Part shown: positions 42,822-54,744 of the stretch, one piece after another
Numbering within the stretch: the stretch's first letter is position 1
Layout of the letters: each line of letters opens with the position of its first letter
Assembly: GCA_947396885.1 (NCBI GenBank)
Contig: OX377204.1
Span: 48,967,139 to 49,031,138 of the forward strand
DNA from: Heligmosomoides polygyrus polygyrus
Taxonomy: Eukaryota; Nematoda; Chromadorea; Rhabditida; Heligmosomidae
Length of the DNA: 64,000 bases
Reading direction: 5' to 3'
Program-made: the position numbers and the translations under genes
The notes under the pieces: model-generated
What the model saw: only the letters and a program-made list of their open reading frames with translations
Database searches by the model: none
Told to the model about the DNA's origin: nothing

Positions 42822-45247
42822 CAGGGGTGTGCGCAGGTACGGTTTACGATCTACAACATTTTGTGTCGCAAATCGTATATTTTCGTAAGTGTGATCTCTC
42901 ATCTAACTCCAAGAATGAGGCTATGCAGCCCTGGTTATAGAGATGTGCTCACTTTAAAAGCCTCGCTCATTCCCTCTGTTCGTTTAGTGTCTATCTTCTG
43001 ATGTTGCACCATGACAGAAGACACCGTATTGTGCACAGGTCTCTCAAGTTCGACTTAACTCTTTGCTTATCTGACTTTTACCTTTTTCTAACACTGTAAG
43101 GGCTGCCATTTGCTACCATAACTGTTCTAAAGAAAAAGCTGGTACGCTACATAAAAGGTAAACTCATTGAGGGTTGGTCCTCCTTTTCCAGCAAGATAAG
43201 CATTCCTATTGTCGAAAAACGTTACATTTCAATCCACAGAAAATATTGGAGGATATATTGCAGAGAAAGAGATGACTATTCGTTAATTCACATCCTATTA
43301 GGTAACTACGTAACATCTGGTCAGTCTCTTAATAAACGATTTATGCTGACACCTCCGAACACGACTGACGCCAGACGTGATGGAATATAATTCGGGTTTG
43401 AAGGCAGATGTAGACATTGACTAGAACCATATGGAAGGATTAAACCGCTGATGTTTCTATGGATTAACATTGTACACCATATTACCGAGCAATGGATATT
43501 CAAAATGGTGCGAAAGCAAATTCGGAACTTATTCAAAGAAAGAGTCAAAGTACTTCTGGTCTCTCCTACAGAATTGGGATAAGGGATAGCCGAGCGAATG
43601 CAGACAATTATAATACAAGTACATAGTGTAGAATTTTAGCCTTCGACTGCACTGTTATTTCTTCTTTACGATCATAAATCCACCTTTGCTTGCCTTCATA
43701 TTCTGGCAGAGGAAAGAACTTCATGATCTAATGAAAGCAATATTGAAACGGGTGCACCAGTCGGGCCACACCCCGAAATCCCTTCCCCAGATCTGTTCTC
43801 TTCCCCGCGTTGGAGGAGTAGACGCATAGAGCACAGGTGTATTATTCTTTGTTTTCTTCATTAGCAGTATGTCTCTTTCTTTTTTCGTATTAGTAAGACT
43901 TTTTATAAACCCCCCAAGTATGATAGCGCCGAGGCCTGATATTGTCGATCGATGTTTCAGAAAAAAAGTACTTTTGTTAGGTAGTTCTAAAGTTTTTTAG
44001 TACCCCTACAGTTAACAGAGATCGGAATTCGGGTATCGCGCGGTGTATAAGGTTGCTAACTATAAGTACCTTCTCATAAGGCATTCTATGTTTAACTGCC
44101 TTCATGTGATGACTTATATACCGTTTTCCTTTACCACGTTTCAACGGGCTTTATAAAGGATAAGGATAAGGATAAAGGACGGCGTTACTCAATCCCTTCT
44201 GGGATGCGCCAGCGCATTCTACTTCTACGGGATGTCGTGGAGGCGACATGAATGCGTATTTGGCCATACAATGACTTGCGGTGGCCAGCCGATGAACAAG
44301 TCAGCGCTCTATCCTTCCCAGACAAGTCTGGTACCAATTCACCGACCCCGGAGGGATGGAAGGCTTGGTTGGCCTGGGCGGGAAATCCGAACCAGGAACC
44401 TGGTATCGGGTGCACGCGACAGTCGCGCCTCCTCCGACTGCGCTACACGCGCCCAGGGCTTTATAAACAAAACAAAAAACCATTTCACACTATAGCTGTT
44501 GCCTTCCACTGTTGGATTCTTCGAAAATCAAACATGACCCTTTCCAAATCGGATTGGATGCTTATGGAATCAAATTGGAGATGCGCTGAAAAGGTTAGAC
44601 ACTACACTTTCCATTCAAAAGCTACTACAGAGGGTGCTCAAGAAATATTCTCATGTTGTTTCGGCGGTCGCAAGTTTTCTATCCTACGGGTGATGTTCCT
44701 CGACGAATTTCAAAATGCAAAAGCGAAGGCATTTCGCAGCGTCATATAGCTGTTGCTTTCGTCGAGATAGTCAGAGGGAAATTTTTCAACAATTTTTGGG
44801 CCTTTGTAGTGACTTTCCATTGTTTTTGTCAAGTTCTAGATTTATGCACAAGATGAAGAATTGCTAAAAGTTTGGGAATTCAATTGTCATTTAAACGACG
44901 TGGGCTTTTTTGTGAAAGCAATGCATTGGTGAAATTAAAGCATTTGAATCAACAATTCATCAGCTTTCTTAAAAGTTGTAATGGTTGATATGAAAGGTGT
45001 CCGACTAAAAGGAAAGTAAAGTTGGTTGGAAAGAAAACTGTCAGGCCTCAGCTGAAAATAACACAATAAATATGTTAATATTGGATGAGTTGAAATAAGA
45101 TTAGCAAGTAAAACTTTGAAAATTTATTTGCAGTGCTTTACACGTCAGGACACTCTTACGATTTACGGTTTACGATTTACGATTTACGACGTTTTTTCGT
45201 AATTACGATTTACGAAATTTCGGATTTCATATACACACACACCCCTG
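42822..45247. mobile_element. non-autonomous hAT-like element 1
   Basis: The terminus CAGGGGTGTGCG at 42822 and its partner ...CACACACCCCTG at 45247 are flanked by a perfect 8-bp duplication CTGTCGAT (42814-42821 and 45248-45255). CAGGGG-type ends with 8-bp duplications are diagnostic of hAT transposons. The right end has repeated ACGATTTACG motifs. No hAT transposase domain or long frame was found in 2.4 kb, so it is non-autonomous. A SINE is inserted at 44158-44455, so the hAT insertion is older than that SINE. Confidence 0.92.
44158..44455 (-). mobile_element. tRNA-headed SINE, copy 3 (inside hAT element 1)
   Basis: Flanked by a perfect 12-bp duplication GGGCTTTATAAA (44146-44157 and 44456-44467). 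The body is nearly identical to copies 2 and 4. The tail contains mixed GGATAA/GGATAAA units. Confidence 0.95.
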
Positions 45248-45255
45248 CTGTCGAT

Positions 45256-45943
45256 AAATGTTGTGTTCGCAGTAGTCCTTCAGACCCAGTTTCTACACAT
45301 TCGAAGCATTTCACAGTAGGCGGATGCATCATGCAAACGCCTTTCGAGGTTCAATTCAAAGTTCGTTCTACCTGTTCGGCCTCCCGCCTATCTGCGGTAT
45401 GTGCTTCGATAACGCTAACGAGAGGAAACATTGTTAAAAAACGAGCATTTAGAGCTGCTTGTGGTCATCTGCGAAAGCAAAGTTCTTGGCAGATCTTAAT
45501 GAGAGGGCGTTTTAGCTTTCAAACCGCTTCCATTACATCTGCAATGAGAATGGTTTAGAAACTGGAACTGTTCTCTTTTCTAGTGTCTCAGAAATTCCAC
45601 GCCAAGAGTTCGGCTTAGAAGAGCTCTGGAATCAAAACAGTGGTTCGGGGCGGCTCACCGGCTCCGCCGTGCAACTCTATGCGACTGCAACTAGTGCTTC
45701 TGCATGAATATCCGCGACGGCTGCTCGCGACTCCACATTAGGTTAGAGCTGCTCTGAGATGCGAACCCGGGCTCGTCCATCAAGAGAATGCGTGGCTGCC
45801 CCTCACGGCGAAAGCTCTCTCACGATGAGATTATGCCGGGAGCAAGCACTCGATGTCGAGGAACAATCTCACAAGGCCATGCGCAAGAAACCGTGTTGGG
45901 GGAGTCCTCAGTGACGAAGCTGCGGCCTGGTCATGAGCGGATG
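45256..45943. other. spacer between hAT elements
   Basis: 688 bp between the two hAT-like insertions. A 141-codon frame (45133-45558) starts inside the hAT terminus and has no recognised domain. No host gene identified. Confidence 0.4.
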
Positions 45944-45951
45944 GCGTCAAC

Positions 45952-47654
45952 CAGGGGTGTGCGTAAATGAAATTCTGATTTTCGTAAATCGCAATTTTGA
46001 AAAAATCGCCGTAAATCGTAAACCGTAAATCGTAACACTTAGTTGATCTTTAGTCTAGCACAAAGAGTTGGTTTTGCTGCCAATGTTTATTAAGGGTGAT
46101 GCAATAGTTATTTTGTATATTTAGCGTGTTATTTTCAGTCTAGTTATTAGATTTTTCTTTTTATTTATCTTTCCTGCCAAAATCTTTTTAAATCTCCACT
46201 TCAGACGTTCTGTGAAAATCAAAACAAATTGCTCATTTGAATTGTTACCTTGGCTTATGCGGGATGCCCTAACAAAATGCTTACATCGTTTGAATGACAC
46301 AAATTTCCCAACCTCTTAGCAAATTTTTTGCTTGCAAACAAATCTAGGATTCAGCAGAGACTTTTGCGCTGTAAAGACAAAGGCATGAAAGTCGTTTATC
46401 CGCCGACTAACTCGGCGAAACAGTAACTACGCATGTAATCCGGCAAACATACCGAACCGTTCGAGCGCATGGCGCGTTCTTATTGAATGACGTGTCATGA
46501 GCCCCCCGCTTTTCACGCTTTGAAGTAATTCAGGAAACATTTGCGTGGCACACACAAAGGAAACTTGTGACAATCGAAACAGTATGACAAGATCTCTTGG
46601 GCACCTTTGCGGTCTTTTTTGGATGGAGAGCATTCTGTGTAATTTTCTTAAGATGTCTTCAACTTGACTTCGTAGGGGTTCACTTTGATGGTATTTAAAC
46701 ATCCACGAGAATATAAACATCATTTGTCAAGCGAGAAGGTATTTAGCATTAACTACGGCGCAATACACGGATACGTTAACTGAAGAAAGATTGTGGCAAG
46801 GATGCTTCTGTCACCTTAAAGGGTGACACAGTTTCGAAACGCCGGTCGACAATATCAGCCGACATACTGCACCACGATTTATAACTGTCTGTACTCCCTC
46901 GGGAACTCTCGGCTGGTTTTGTAACGAACGTATCCCTTACGCGAGTTTGCAGCGTTCTAGACGAATTAGATCGGGTGAACGCAATGAACGAAAAATCCCG
47001 ATTACATCTCTGAAGGGACATCAAACCACTTCGACCTCTCCTTGAAATACAAATGAAATACTTGTATATCGCAAGTTTGGCTTTGGTGCATTTTGTGTAT
47101 TCATTTCCTTCGCTCTATGATGTACAGTGTTAATCCGATAGAAACACTAGTGGTTCATTCCTTCCAGTAACTGTTTTAGACCCCACTTCTTCTATTTCTT
47201 CTTCGTCTTCTAGACCCCGCTTCCAATGAAGAGCATTATTTCATCGTGGCTTTACGGCCAATCTATCTGGTGGGGTTCATAAACAAATTTTCTAGGCGGC
47301 AGTCGTTGAATAGGAAATGGATCAGCGAATGGTCGTCTCTCCCGAGATGAGCTAAGAAATAAGTCGAAGTCGAGATGCCTGAGCAGCAGGACTTTCTTCT
47401 ACCACGGTGCCACAAGAGAACATTAAAAAATTTAGACAAAGCAGGGAGCGCTCGCAACGCGCTATGAGAGCCCATTCCAGAAGTGGACGCATATTTACAA
47501 TCCGGGCTGCATCGCGGTGTTTGGACCCCACTTATTTATGGATAAAAGATCAGATTTACGAAAATTTCGCAAATCGTAAACTAGAAAAAATTTGCCAAAA
47601 ATTGCCGTGATTCGTAAAATCGCAAATCGTAAATCGTAATTATGCACACTCCTG
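45952..47654. mobile_element. non-autonomous hAT-like element 2
   Basis: Starts CAGGGGTGTGCGTAAATG at 45952 and ends ...GCACACTCCTG at 47654. GCGTCAAC (45944-45951) and GCGTTAGC (47655-47662) are likely a decayed 8-bp duplication (6 of 8 match). Both ends carry CGTAAATCGTAAA-type repeats shared with element 1. The 98-codon minus-strand frame at 46427-46723 has no transposase similarity that I recognise. Confidence 0.8.
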
Positions 47655-47662
47655 GCGTTAGC

Positions 47663-48639
47663 TTTGCGTGTCGCTGGGCCCACCTACGGTTCTTGGAAAA
47701 TTAGTGGAATGCACAAGCGGGGTTCGTGCGGGCGGAAGCATTTGCACGCAGCTTGTCCCCTCCGCCTTCCGCGCCCAAGAAATCCGATGTGTGTCCGATG
47801 AGTGTGTTGTCGCTGTCCAGGCCGCTAAGGATTGCATTCGTCTCGCCTTATGTTATTCGCGAGACGATGAGAATGATAAATAATGATATTAGAGATAAAC
47901 TCGTTTATTGCACGTCGCGACGCCCAGCGTGTGGACAGAAAACAAATGAACGTTCGCGAATCCTCGAAGAATTAGGGATGGCCGGGAAAGCATGTCGGTG
48001 AACGCGTTAGCCAGCAACGAAATATCACTGACACTGGGTACGTGACACAATCGGCGCGAGGTGCCGATCTCTTCAGCAACTGAACATATAACGCCTAGTC
48101 TTTCATTCGTAGAAGGTCTTTTGTCGATGTGATTCTCTGACATCCCTGATCCCTGCCAACCTCTCGTGATAGCCAGCACGATCCATCTTCTAGTGCAATC
48201 CTTGCCTTCGGGAGGATCAGTTCAGAGCCATGCCGATATGGATCGAAACTTCCTCCCGAAGGCAACTTCCGACTTCCTTACGGTAAATCATTATGGATGG
48301 TGGTGAATCGCATATGTTAAACTGCGGACTTTTCGTCCCCGAGAAAATATCGAAAATAAATATCGTTCGGCAGCATCCTGCACCTACCAACGGTACAAAA
48401 GCTGAAACAAACGCTATATAACGATTAGCCATGAACTTCGACTATCATGGGCACTCGCTATGAGGCGCCTAAGAACGTATGAACGTAACGTAACTGCGCA
48501 TTTGGAAGCGATTCACCGGATACTAAGCATTCGTCTTCGGAGAGACAAGGAACACTCAGCTTCTTTTTCCCGTTGACCGAAACTAGTGTGTGTCCTTATG
48601 AATTGCTTTAATAACCGCTCTCTTAAGGTTCATCGCTCC
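47663..48639. other. no recognised gene; small hairpin
   Basis: An imperfect hairpin lies at about 48206-48266 (TGCCTTCGGGAGG with CCTCCCGAAGGCA). Nothing else recognised. Confidence 0.45.
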
Positions 48640-48915
48640 TGCTAGCGCAGCCGTAGAGTGCACCGACTGTCACGCGCCCTCCGATTCGAGGTTCATCGTT
48701 TGGGTTTTCGCCTAGGTCTCCCAAATCGTCCATCCTTTAGGAGTCGGTTGGTTGGTGCGGAACTTGTCTAGAAGAGGTAGGCTTTGTACGTCGGCTAAAC
48801 ACGGCAAGTCATTGCTCAAAACAAATACTCCGTCAAAATTCGTTCGTGATTGGAAGAATTCGTTTCAAGTAGAGCGAGCGGTGCATCCCAAAAGGGATTA
48901 GCTACCTACCTCCCC
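48640..48915 (+). mobile_element. diverged SINE copy, plus strand
   Basis: TAGCGCAGCCG (A-box-like), ACTGTCACGCGC, AGGAGTCGGTTGGTTGGT, GAACTTGTCT, GGCAAGTCATTG and GCATCCCAAAAGGGATTAG follow the order of the young SINE family, with ~30% or more divergence and indels. Unlike the young copies it is on the plus strand. Target duplication not recoverable. Confidence 0.7.
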
Positions 48916-49029
48916 CTCATATCTCCCACCTTAGTGTTTATGTCCGCATCAGGATCACTCTTGGATTGAGTGTTAGAATAACGTATACAAGGAATCGCCC
49001 CTCATTTTGGGAAATTGCGAGTTCATTAT

Positions 49030-49195
49030 TCACAATTCATTAATCATAATTCTTTTGTTGTAAGCCGCCTAGAGATTTAGGTAAGTAGAGGCTTCCTGTG
49101 CTTGTTTTGCAATCACTCGCCCAACAAGCACAAGAAGCCTCTACTCACCTAAATCCCTAGGCAGCTGAAAACAGAAGAATCATGATTAATTAATG
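49030..49195. repeat. 166-bp palindromic foldback (MITE-like)
   Basis: The left arm includes TAAGTAGAGGCTTCCTGTGC and AATTCATTAATCATAATTCT. The right arm is its imperfect complement around a ~16-bp loop near 49117-49132. Arms are ~70 bp, non-coding, and no target duplication was identified. Confidence 0.85.
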
Positions 49196-50209
49196 ATTCC
49201 TTATAATTCTCCAAACCATAGATACGTACATGCAAAATGTTCACCGAAAACAGAACCGCTTCTGCTAGGTAATTTGTAGTGGCTCTGGCTCCAGTCGACC
49301 GGGCAGCCTCGGAGAGGGCCACGGGAGGAGCTGCATTGCCTAAAGTTCAGCGAGAAATAAACGCGATCAATCTAGACTCGAAAGCAAGCGCCGCATTCCT
49401 GAACATATACTAAAATTGGAACAATACAGAGAACCGCTTCTTTTTATGCTATGCCCAGTCCAGTTTACTAATTTTGTTCCCTCTTTTCCAAGTCGTCGTT
49501 GGCAAATCAGCAACGAAGGAAGTGCAGTGGAAATCAGTAAACATTTGAGGCTTGGCTTTTCAGTAATACACAAGCTACACACCACCACTTTTTTCAACTA
49601 TTAGGTGGATACTTGAGTTCTCAGGAACTTAAAAGCCAAAAACGACTCATTTTACCAATTGTAAGCCACATTAGCGAATCGCTCGAACAGTTAGCATTGA
49701 CATCGGACAACCTGTGACGACTTTCATTTTTAGAAAGTGAATGACAATACTTGAGGAAGTGAAAGGCCTTGAAGAACACATGGTGTGCCTTTCGGTGTCC
49801 TCACAGATTGTGAAGTGCAGACAATTCAAACGGATTGAATGCTGAAGAAAATGTCGTAATAGGAGAAGACAACGGCTGAGGAGTATGATGGATAGTTCAG
49901 TGTACTTCGCCAACTCACCATTCAACATGTATTCAGTATGTGGTCTATTGTTGCCCTTTTGTAAATCACATTGATCTGCAGCAAATTGCAAACCCAATGT
50001 GGGGCATCAAACTTTGTTGTTTACTGGAAGGATACAGCTGCCATCACAGAGTAGGATTCATCTCGTGCAACGCCACTCTTGTCTTCCAATTTTTGGGCGG
50101 ACTGGACGCGAAAATGTGTCATTTTCGCCGCCTTCCCATTGCTCCGTTCACATCAACCTGTACCAAAAAATACCACCGTGTGGTTCTACTCCCCTTGGTC
50201 AATCAACAG
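49196..50209. other. no recognised feature
   Basis: Short overlapping frames only. No known domain or repeat. Confidence 0.4.
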
Positions 50210-50211
50210 TA

Positions 50212-50971
50212 CAGTACCGGGCGCGTCTTTTGGATAGACGCTGCAAAAACCGCGATTTTCCGTTGCGGCTTTTGCGTCTTTTTGATAAAACTCGCCTAAG
50301 ATTCATCCACTTGAAAAATTAAGGGCATATTTGAGCTCAGGAACCCGAGCTCTATCGTTTGACAGGAAAGATTCCAACTTAACAGAGTTACTGCACTCAA
50401 AACAGTGAATGCAATTTGCGAGACGATGCGCCCCGGTTGATAGGTTCGATCCATTGTGCACGGCATACTCCAAAGTCTCGCCGGGACAGATTACAGCAAT
50501 TCCTGAGTAGGGCGGCTGAGAATTTCTGATAAAACTCCTCAACCGCCCACTCTAGAAGCTGTCACGCCCGCTCGGCTGATAGGTTCGATCCTATATGCAT
50601 TGTGCACGGCGCAGTCTCAGTGGATTCCTGGCACGACAGATGACTGCCGACGTATGTCACGCTTGAGCTTGTCACTCCGAAAACATGCAAGTCTTGGGAA
50701 ATAAGCTGCTCTAATCGCAAAGAGCCCGCTCCAGTCATTCGTCTTGACCACCCGCTGCGAAAATGCAGTGGCCTGGTAAAGCCGTATACCAGAGTCGGGT
50801 GCGGGCGAAGCCCGCAACCGACGCTGGTATGTATATCAAACGATAGAGCTCGAGCTCCTGAGCTCAAATACGGCCTTGGTTTTTCAAATGGATAAACTTT
50901 AGGCGAGTTTTATCAAAAAGGCGCAAATCGTGGTTTTTGCGGCGTGTATTCAAAAGACGTTTCCGGTACTG
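50212..50971. mobile_element. 760-bp member of the CAGTACCG long-inverted-repeat family
   Basis: The ends CAGTACCGGGCGCGTCTTTT (left) and the complement reading CAGTACCGGAAACGTCTTTT (right) are part of ~150-bp inverted arms (50212-50360 and 50835-50971). TA lies on each side (50210-50211 and 50972-50973). The interior holds, on the minus strand, the same satellite (TCGAACCTATCA... and GCCGCCCTAC...) and the same following segment (CAAATTGCA..., AACTCTGT.AAGT) as 60751-61165, so it looks like a deletion derivative of the large element at 60516. A separate hairpin with stems GTCGG/CCGAC and GCGGGC/GCCCGC lies at about 50790-50826. No frame of note. Confidence 0.85.
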
Positions 50972-50973
50972 TA

Positions 50974-51359
50974 TTGCACACTATTCTGACAAGTTGATTG
51001 ATGGCCTATATTCTTCGACATATGCGACATCGGGGCTATCGCTCAATTTGGCAAAGAGACGCCAGTTTTAGCTGAAATTTTTCGTTTTTGCTTGCTTCGT
51101 GTTTGAAGACACCAACTCCTTTGCAATGATTCGAAGACGCCAGTGCTGTTAGGGCGTTTGATGGAGTAGACTTGAAATTTAGACATTTACACACGACGAC
51201 GTCCCTTCGTTTAGCCCTCCGAAAGACGCTGAAATGTCAGGGTAGTTTTTAAAAATCCATTATGATTCTCGTGTGGCGTAGTACAAGGATACAATATGTA
51301 TAGGCTACTGAGCAGTAAAACTTACAACGTCAAGATTTCATGTTTAGAGAACCTGGAGC
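50974..51359. other. no recognised feature
   Basis: No gene or repeat recognised. Confidence 0.45.
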
Positions 51360-51910
51360 CATTTCAGTCTTTTGACAACCGGCGGAATCGCTGACGGCTC
51401 TCGTACAGCTGGTGTCCGCGAAACGCATTATGTGTCCGGCCTACCTAGTTTTCGACGACTTGGCCCATGCGACAGCGTATTGATCTTCAAACGTCGACGA
51501 ATCTCGGAACTCCGGAGTGCTCTCTCACTTGCTTGAATCGAGTCACTCCGAGCATCGTCCTCTCCATTCCCCGCTGTGTGACGCTGATCGCGTGTTCATC
51601 CTGCTTTCGAGTGGCTCAGGTCTCTGAGGCGAGCGTTAGCGCAGGAAGAACAGTGCAACCGAATAGGAGCCGAACGTTCATCGGCTCCTTCACCACTTCC
51701 TCGACGCTCTTAAAAGCTTTCCAAGCCGCTGCCTTCCCCCTACCCAGCACAGGCATCACATCATTGGCCATAAAGACTTTCGCGACGCAGATACATGAAG
51801 GTGGAGCGATTGGAGATGCTCGCTCTGTTGAGCGTGGTTTGGGGTATCAAGGACTGATCTGCTTCTCACCAATATTGTCTTCGTAAACATTAGCTCGCTT
51901 CAGCGCTTCT
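51360..51910 (-). pseudogene. RTE-type LINE RT C-terminal fragment
   Basis: Matches 54960-55330 of the large RTE copy in orientation and order. Shared blocks include GACGGCTCTCGT-CAGC near 51393 and 54977, CACTCCGAGCATCGTCCTCT near 51542 and 55128, and a divergent CCTCGACGCTC segment. It encodes the region after the RT palm. Frameshifted and truncated at both ends. Confidence 0.85.
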
Positions 51911-52049
51911 GCATAGCCGGTCCAATATGAAGAACTTGCCCCGCTTTTAAGACAAACTTTGTAGAACGGGGGAAACGACAGACATTAAGAAGGTGTAATG
52001 ACTATTGAAGACTTTAGGGCGAGACAAAGTGACTGTGATAGAAGTTTAG

Positions 52050-52570
52050 AGGTAGAGATGCAGTATGAGCAGTGAACATTTAAAATGTTCGTTCTTCCTC
52101 TTGAAGGAAGTAAAGTTAGTCGAGTCAGCGAATGCATTATCGCAGCTATCAGAGGCATACTTAGGACCAGCTCCAGCAAGAAATGAATGAGCTCGGACAG
52201 TATGTAGTCCCAGGTGTTCGATATTTAGAAATACTGCTTCGCCTATAAAATCCGACAGTTCTGTGGGACGATGCCTTATCAAAATCACACATCTGCTAAA
52301 GTATCCTAACGTTGCTTTTGTGCAGTTTGAACAATTGTTCTTTTTGTCCAATCTTTGAATTTTCGACAAGTGCGGACACATGCACTCCCGCTCTCTTGTA
52401 ATGGTCGGAAAAGGCAATAGACCACGCAGTTGGCCTTATTTCACAATGAATCTTGTCGTCGTCGGCATACTGATTAAACTTAATTCCCAAGTCATGGGAA
52501 AAGCAATCAAAGTCGGAAGCATAAACAGCTAACAGAATTGAGGTCAAACGCTTCCTCGAAGCACACCTTT
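52050..52570 (-). pseudogene. CR1/jockey-group LINE RT fragment
   Basis: The minus strand reads GVLRGSV (motif B relic), LTSILLAVYASDFDCFSHDL and KFNQYADDDKIHCEIRPTAW, where YADDD is the motif C region, followed by a degraded continuation to about 52060. It is diverged from the three other LINEs of this group in the window. A small island of an old insertion. Confidence 0.75.
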
Positions 52571-54740
52571 TTTCTCGTCTTCAATATTAGAATTATGTCT
52601 GTTCACCTTAACCTGGTACGTCCTTCCAATGATAACACTCTGTTTAGCTCAACAGTATATGCAAGATTTCGTAGCTCTTACATACGCTTCCGGAAAACGC
52701 ATGTTTACATTTCAGGGTTAATAAGAACAATGAGGACTTCGCCAGTTCTTCTCGCCTGTCACAGCGAATAGCCTTGAACATGCAACACGATTTATGTAAG
52801 AGTGATGGCAATGAATGATGAGACCTTAGCTAAGCTATGGCGAATTCGATTTGCGTACCGTTCATCGATTCGGTTACAAACATGAGCAAAAGTACGAGCA
52901 GTGTTGCCAAGCTTCAGGAGGAACACAGGTGGACTCAGATTCTTCCCGCTGGTGGATGCTCAGCATGGAACAGATCGCTCAGCAGTAATGGTAGACTCAT
53001 TGGTGGACGAAAGGATGAGAGCAGAGCAAACGCATATGGAGGGAGAACAAACGACACCGACTCGGAAGTAGTTTGCAGCATCGAAACCGCAATGCTAAAA
53101 TAAGATAACGGCAATCGTAGCAAGGAAATAGTAACAAGCGTAGGAAAAATGCACAGAGAATAGCGAGGCACTTGCATCTTCAAGAGGGGTTTTGCTCTTT
53201 GGACCGCATGAAAGAACATGGTTCCTCTTTGCTCGATCTACCCCGACGTGAGCTACCATGGTAGAAAAAGGAAGGCTAGGAGAATTGAAAAAAGCGCCTC
53301 TCAGAAGGGCTAAAGGGCTACTCACGAGCTGGCGGTGGCTAACGACTGAGCTCGAACATGGGAACTGGTTCTAAGGAAATTGGAAGGCACGCTTGATTTC
53401 GCGCATGTGACGGAAACAATTAGAACGGCTGAATGTGAGAACCCGTACACTATGCACTGCCTATCACAGGGCAAAAGAGCCGGGATGAGATTGAATAGGA
53501 TTGAGTTGAACACTTCCTGCACAGTACATAGAACGACGAAACAACACATACAGTGCAATTCATCCGAAGATAGTACACAGTGTATTCCCGCTGTAGACTA
53601 CCCAGACTTGAGTCTATCAACAGACTGTGGAGACTGCACTAGCCGTCGTAGAAATCCACAGATACAATTATGGTGCATCCCCCGAAAAAACCGAGGACGC
53701 CTCCGTGTTCCGCAGTCCACGCCGACCAATGCAGGACCTCATGAACATAATCCGGTCGACCTAGGAAGATGTCGGCAACGACCAATGCTGCAAAAGAAAC
53801 CTCTCAATACGCACAAGGAGCCCTACGCAACGGCTCCGAGTGCAGCCCATTTCGGGAGGGATTGCACGAAGAAATGAGTGCGCGTGGTTGACGTCGCCCG
53901 ACGAGAAAAAGAGCAAGTCTCATTCATTTCCAGAAAGGCTCGTACATTGGCGATGTTGTCAGAAATCTATCCAGAGGGATGGAAGTAGGGTGATTCCTAG
54001 AAAAGACACGATAGTTCGCATGCGCTCCTAGGTTTGCAAAGCAACACTATTCTTGTACTAGAAACGCTTCAATATTAAACAATGAAAACAAGTTCTCGCC
54101 TGACGTTTTTTGACGACAGAGCAAATTATTGTGCCTGAGCGCAAAACGGCATCCTGACTGTATTAAACCGCAGCACTTTAATCTGTAAGGACGACGGGAT
54201 AGTTTCCCACCGGTGATTCATTTCTGGCACTGGTCGTTCCTGTGGTCTACATGGGGAGGCGAGAATACGCCACTCAACAAAAACCAAAAGTACTAACCGA
54301 TACGCGATCACCTGTAAAGTCACCGACCGTTCGCACACGTCTGTGTTTTGCACCAGTTCGGTGTGGACTTATTATTGGAAAGAGACCCATATTCGCCGAC
54401 AGTCGCAGAGCAGCAGATATCATTGGTGGGACATGTGAAGTAAAGCGATAAGTGATCGATAAGTGTTGTTCGTGTGGAAGACGGAAGCCAGCTTGAAGAA
54501 CGTCTCGCGACTTCCCCAGTTCACCACATGCTGATACAGCAGCGCTGGTTCGGAACCTGTGTTAAGATTATCCGACGATGACGACGCCAACGGCTGCGAC
54601 TATGTATTGTCCCTCGGTAGTCACTGCCAACCCTGCGGTCACTCCCTGAGTAGAATGACTATGAATGGTTCTCGAGATGAGCTGAGCGAGAAAGAGGTGT
54701 CCTTCGTCGTTGTTGCCATGTATTGTCAAGCTGGTCCCTT
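52571..54740. other. no recognised gene
   Basis: A 165-codon frame at 53380-53877 (plus) is the longest here but matches no family I know and is not supported by splice or promoter context. No repeats shared with the rest of the window. Confidence 0.4.
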
Positions 54741-54744
54741 ACCC

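Noticed and set aside
44232..44749. 165-codon and shorter frames over the SINE
   Set aside because: The same frames recur in every SINE copy (42.1, 44.2, 59.2 and 60.2 kb), so they come from the SINE body and are not genes.
46779..46850. possible sixth hammerhead-like CTGAAGAAAG...CGAAACG motif
   Set aside because: The intervening sequence does not form the short stem seen in the other five, and no Penelope-like coding sequence is nearby.
53380..53877. 165-codon plus-strand frame
   Set aside because: No recognisable domain, no supporting splice or promoter context, and composition like its surroundings. Not reported as a gene.
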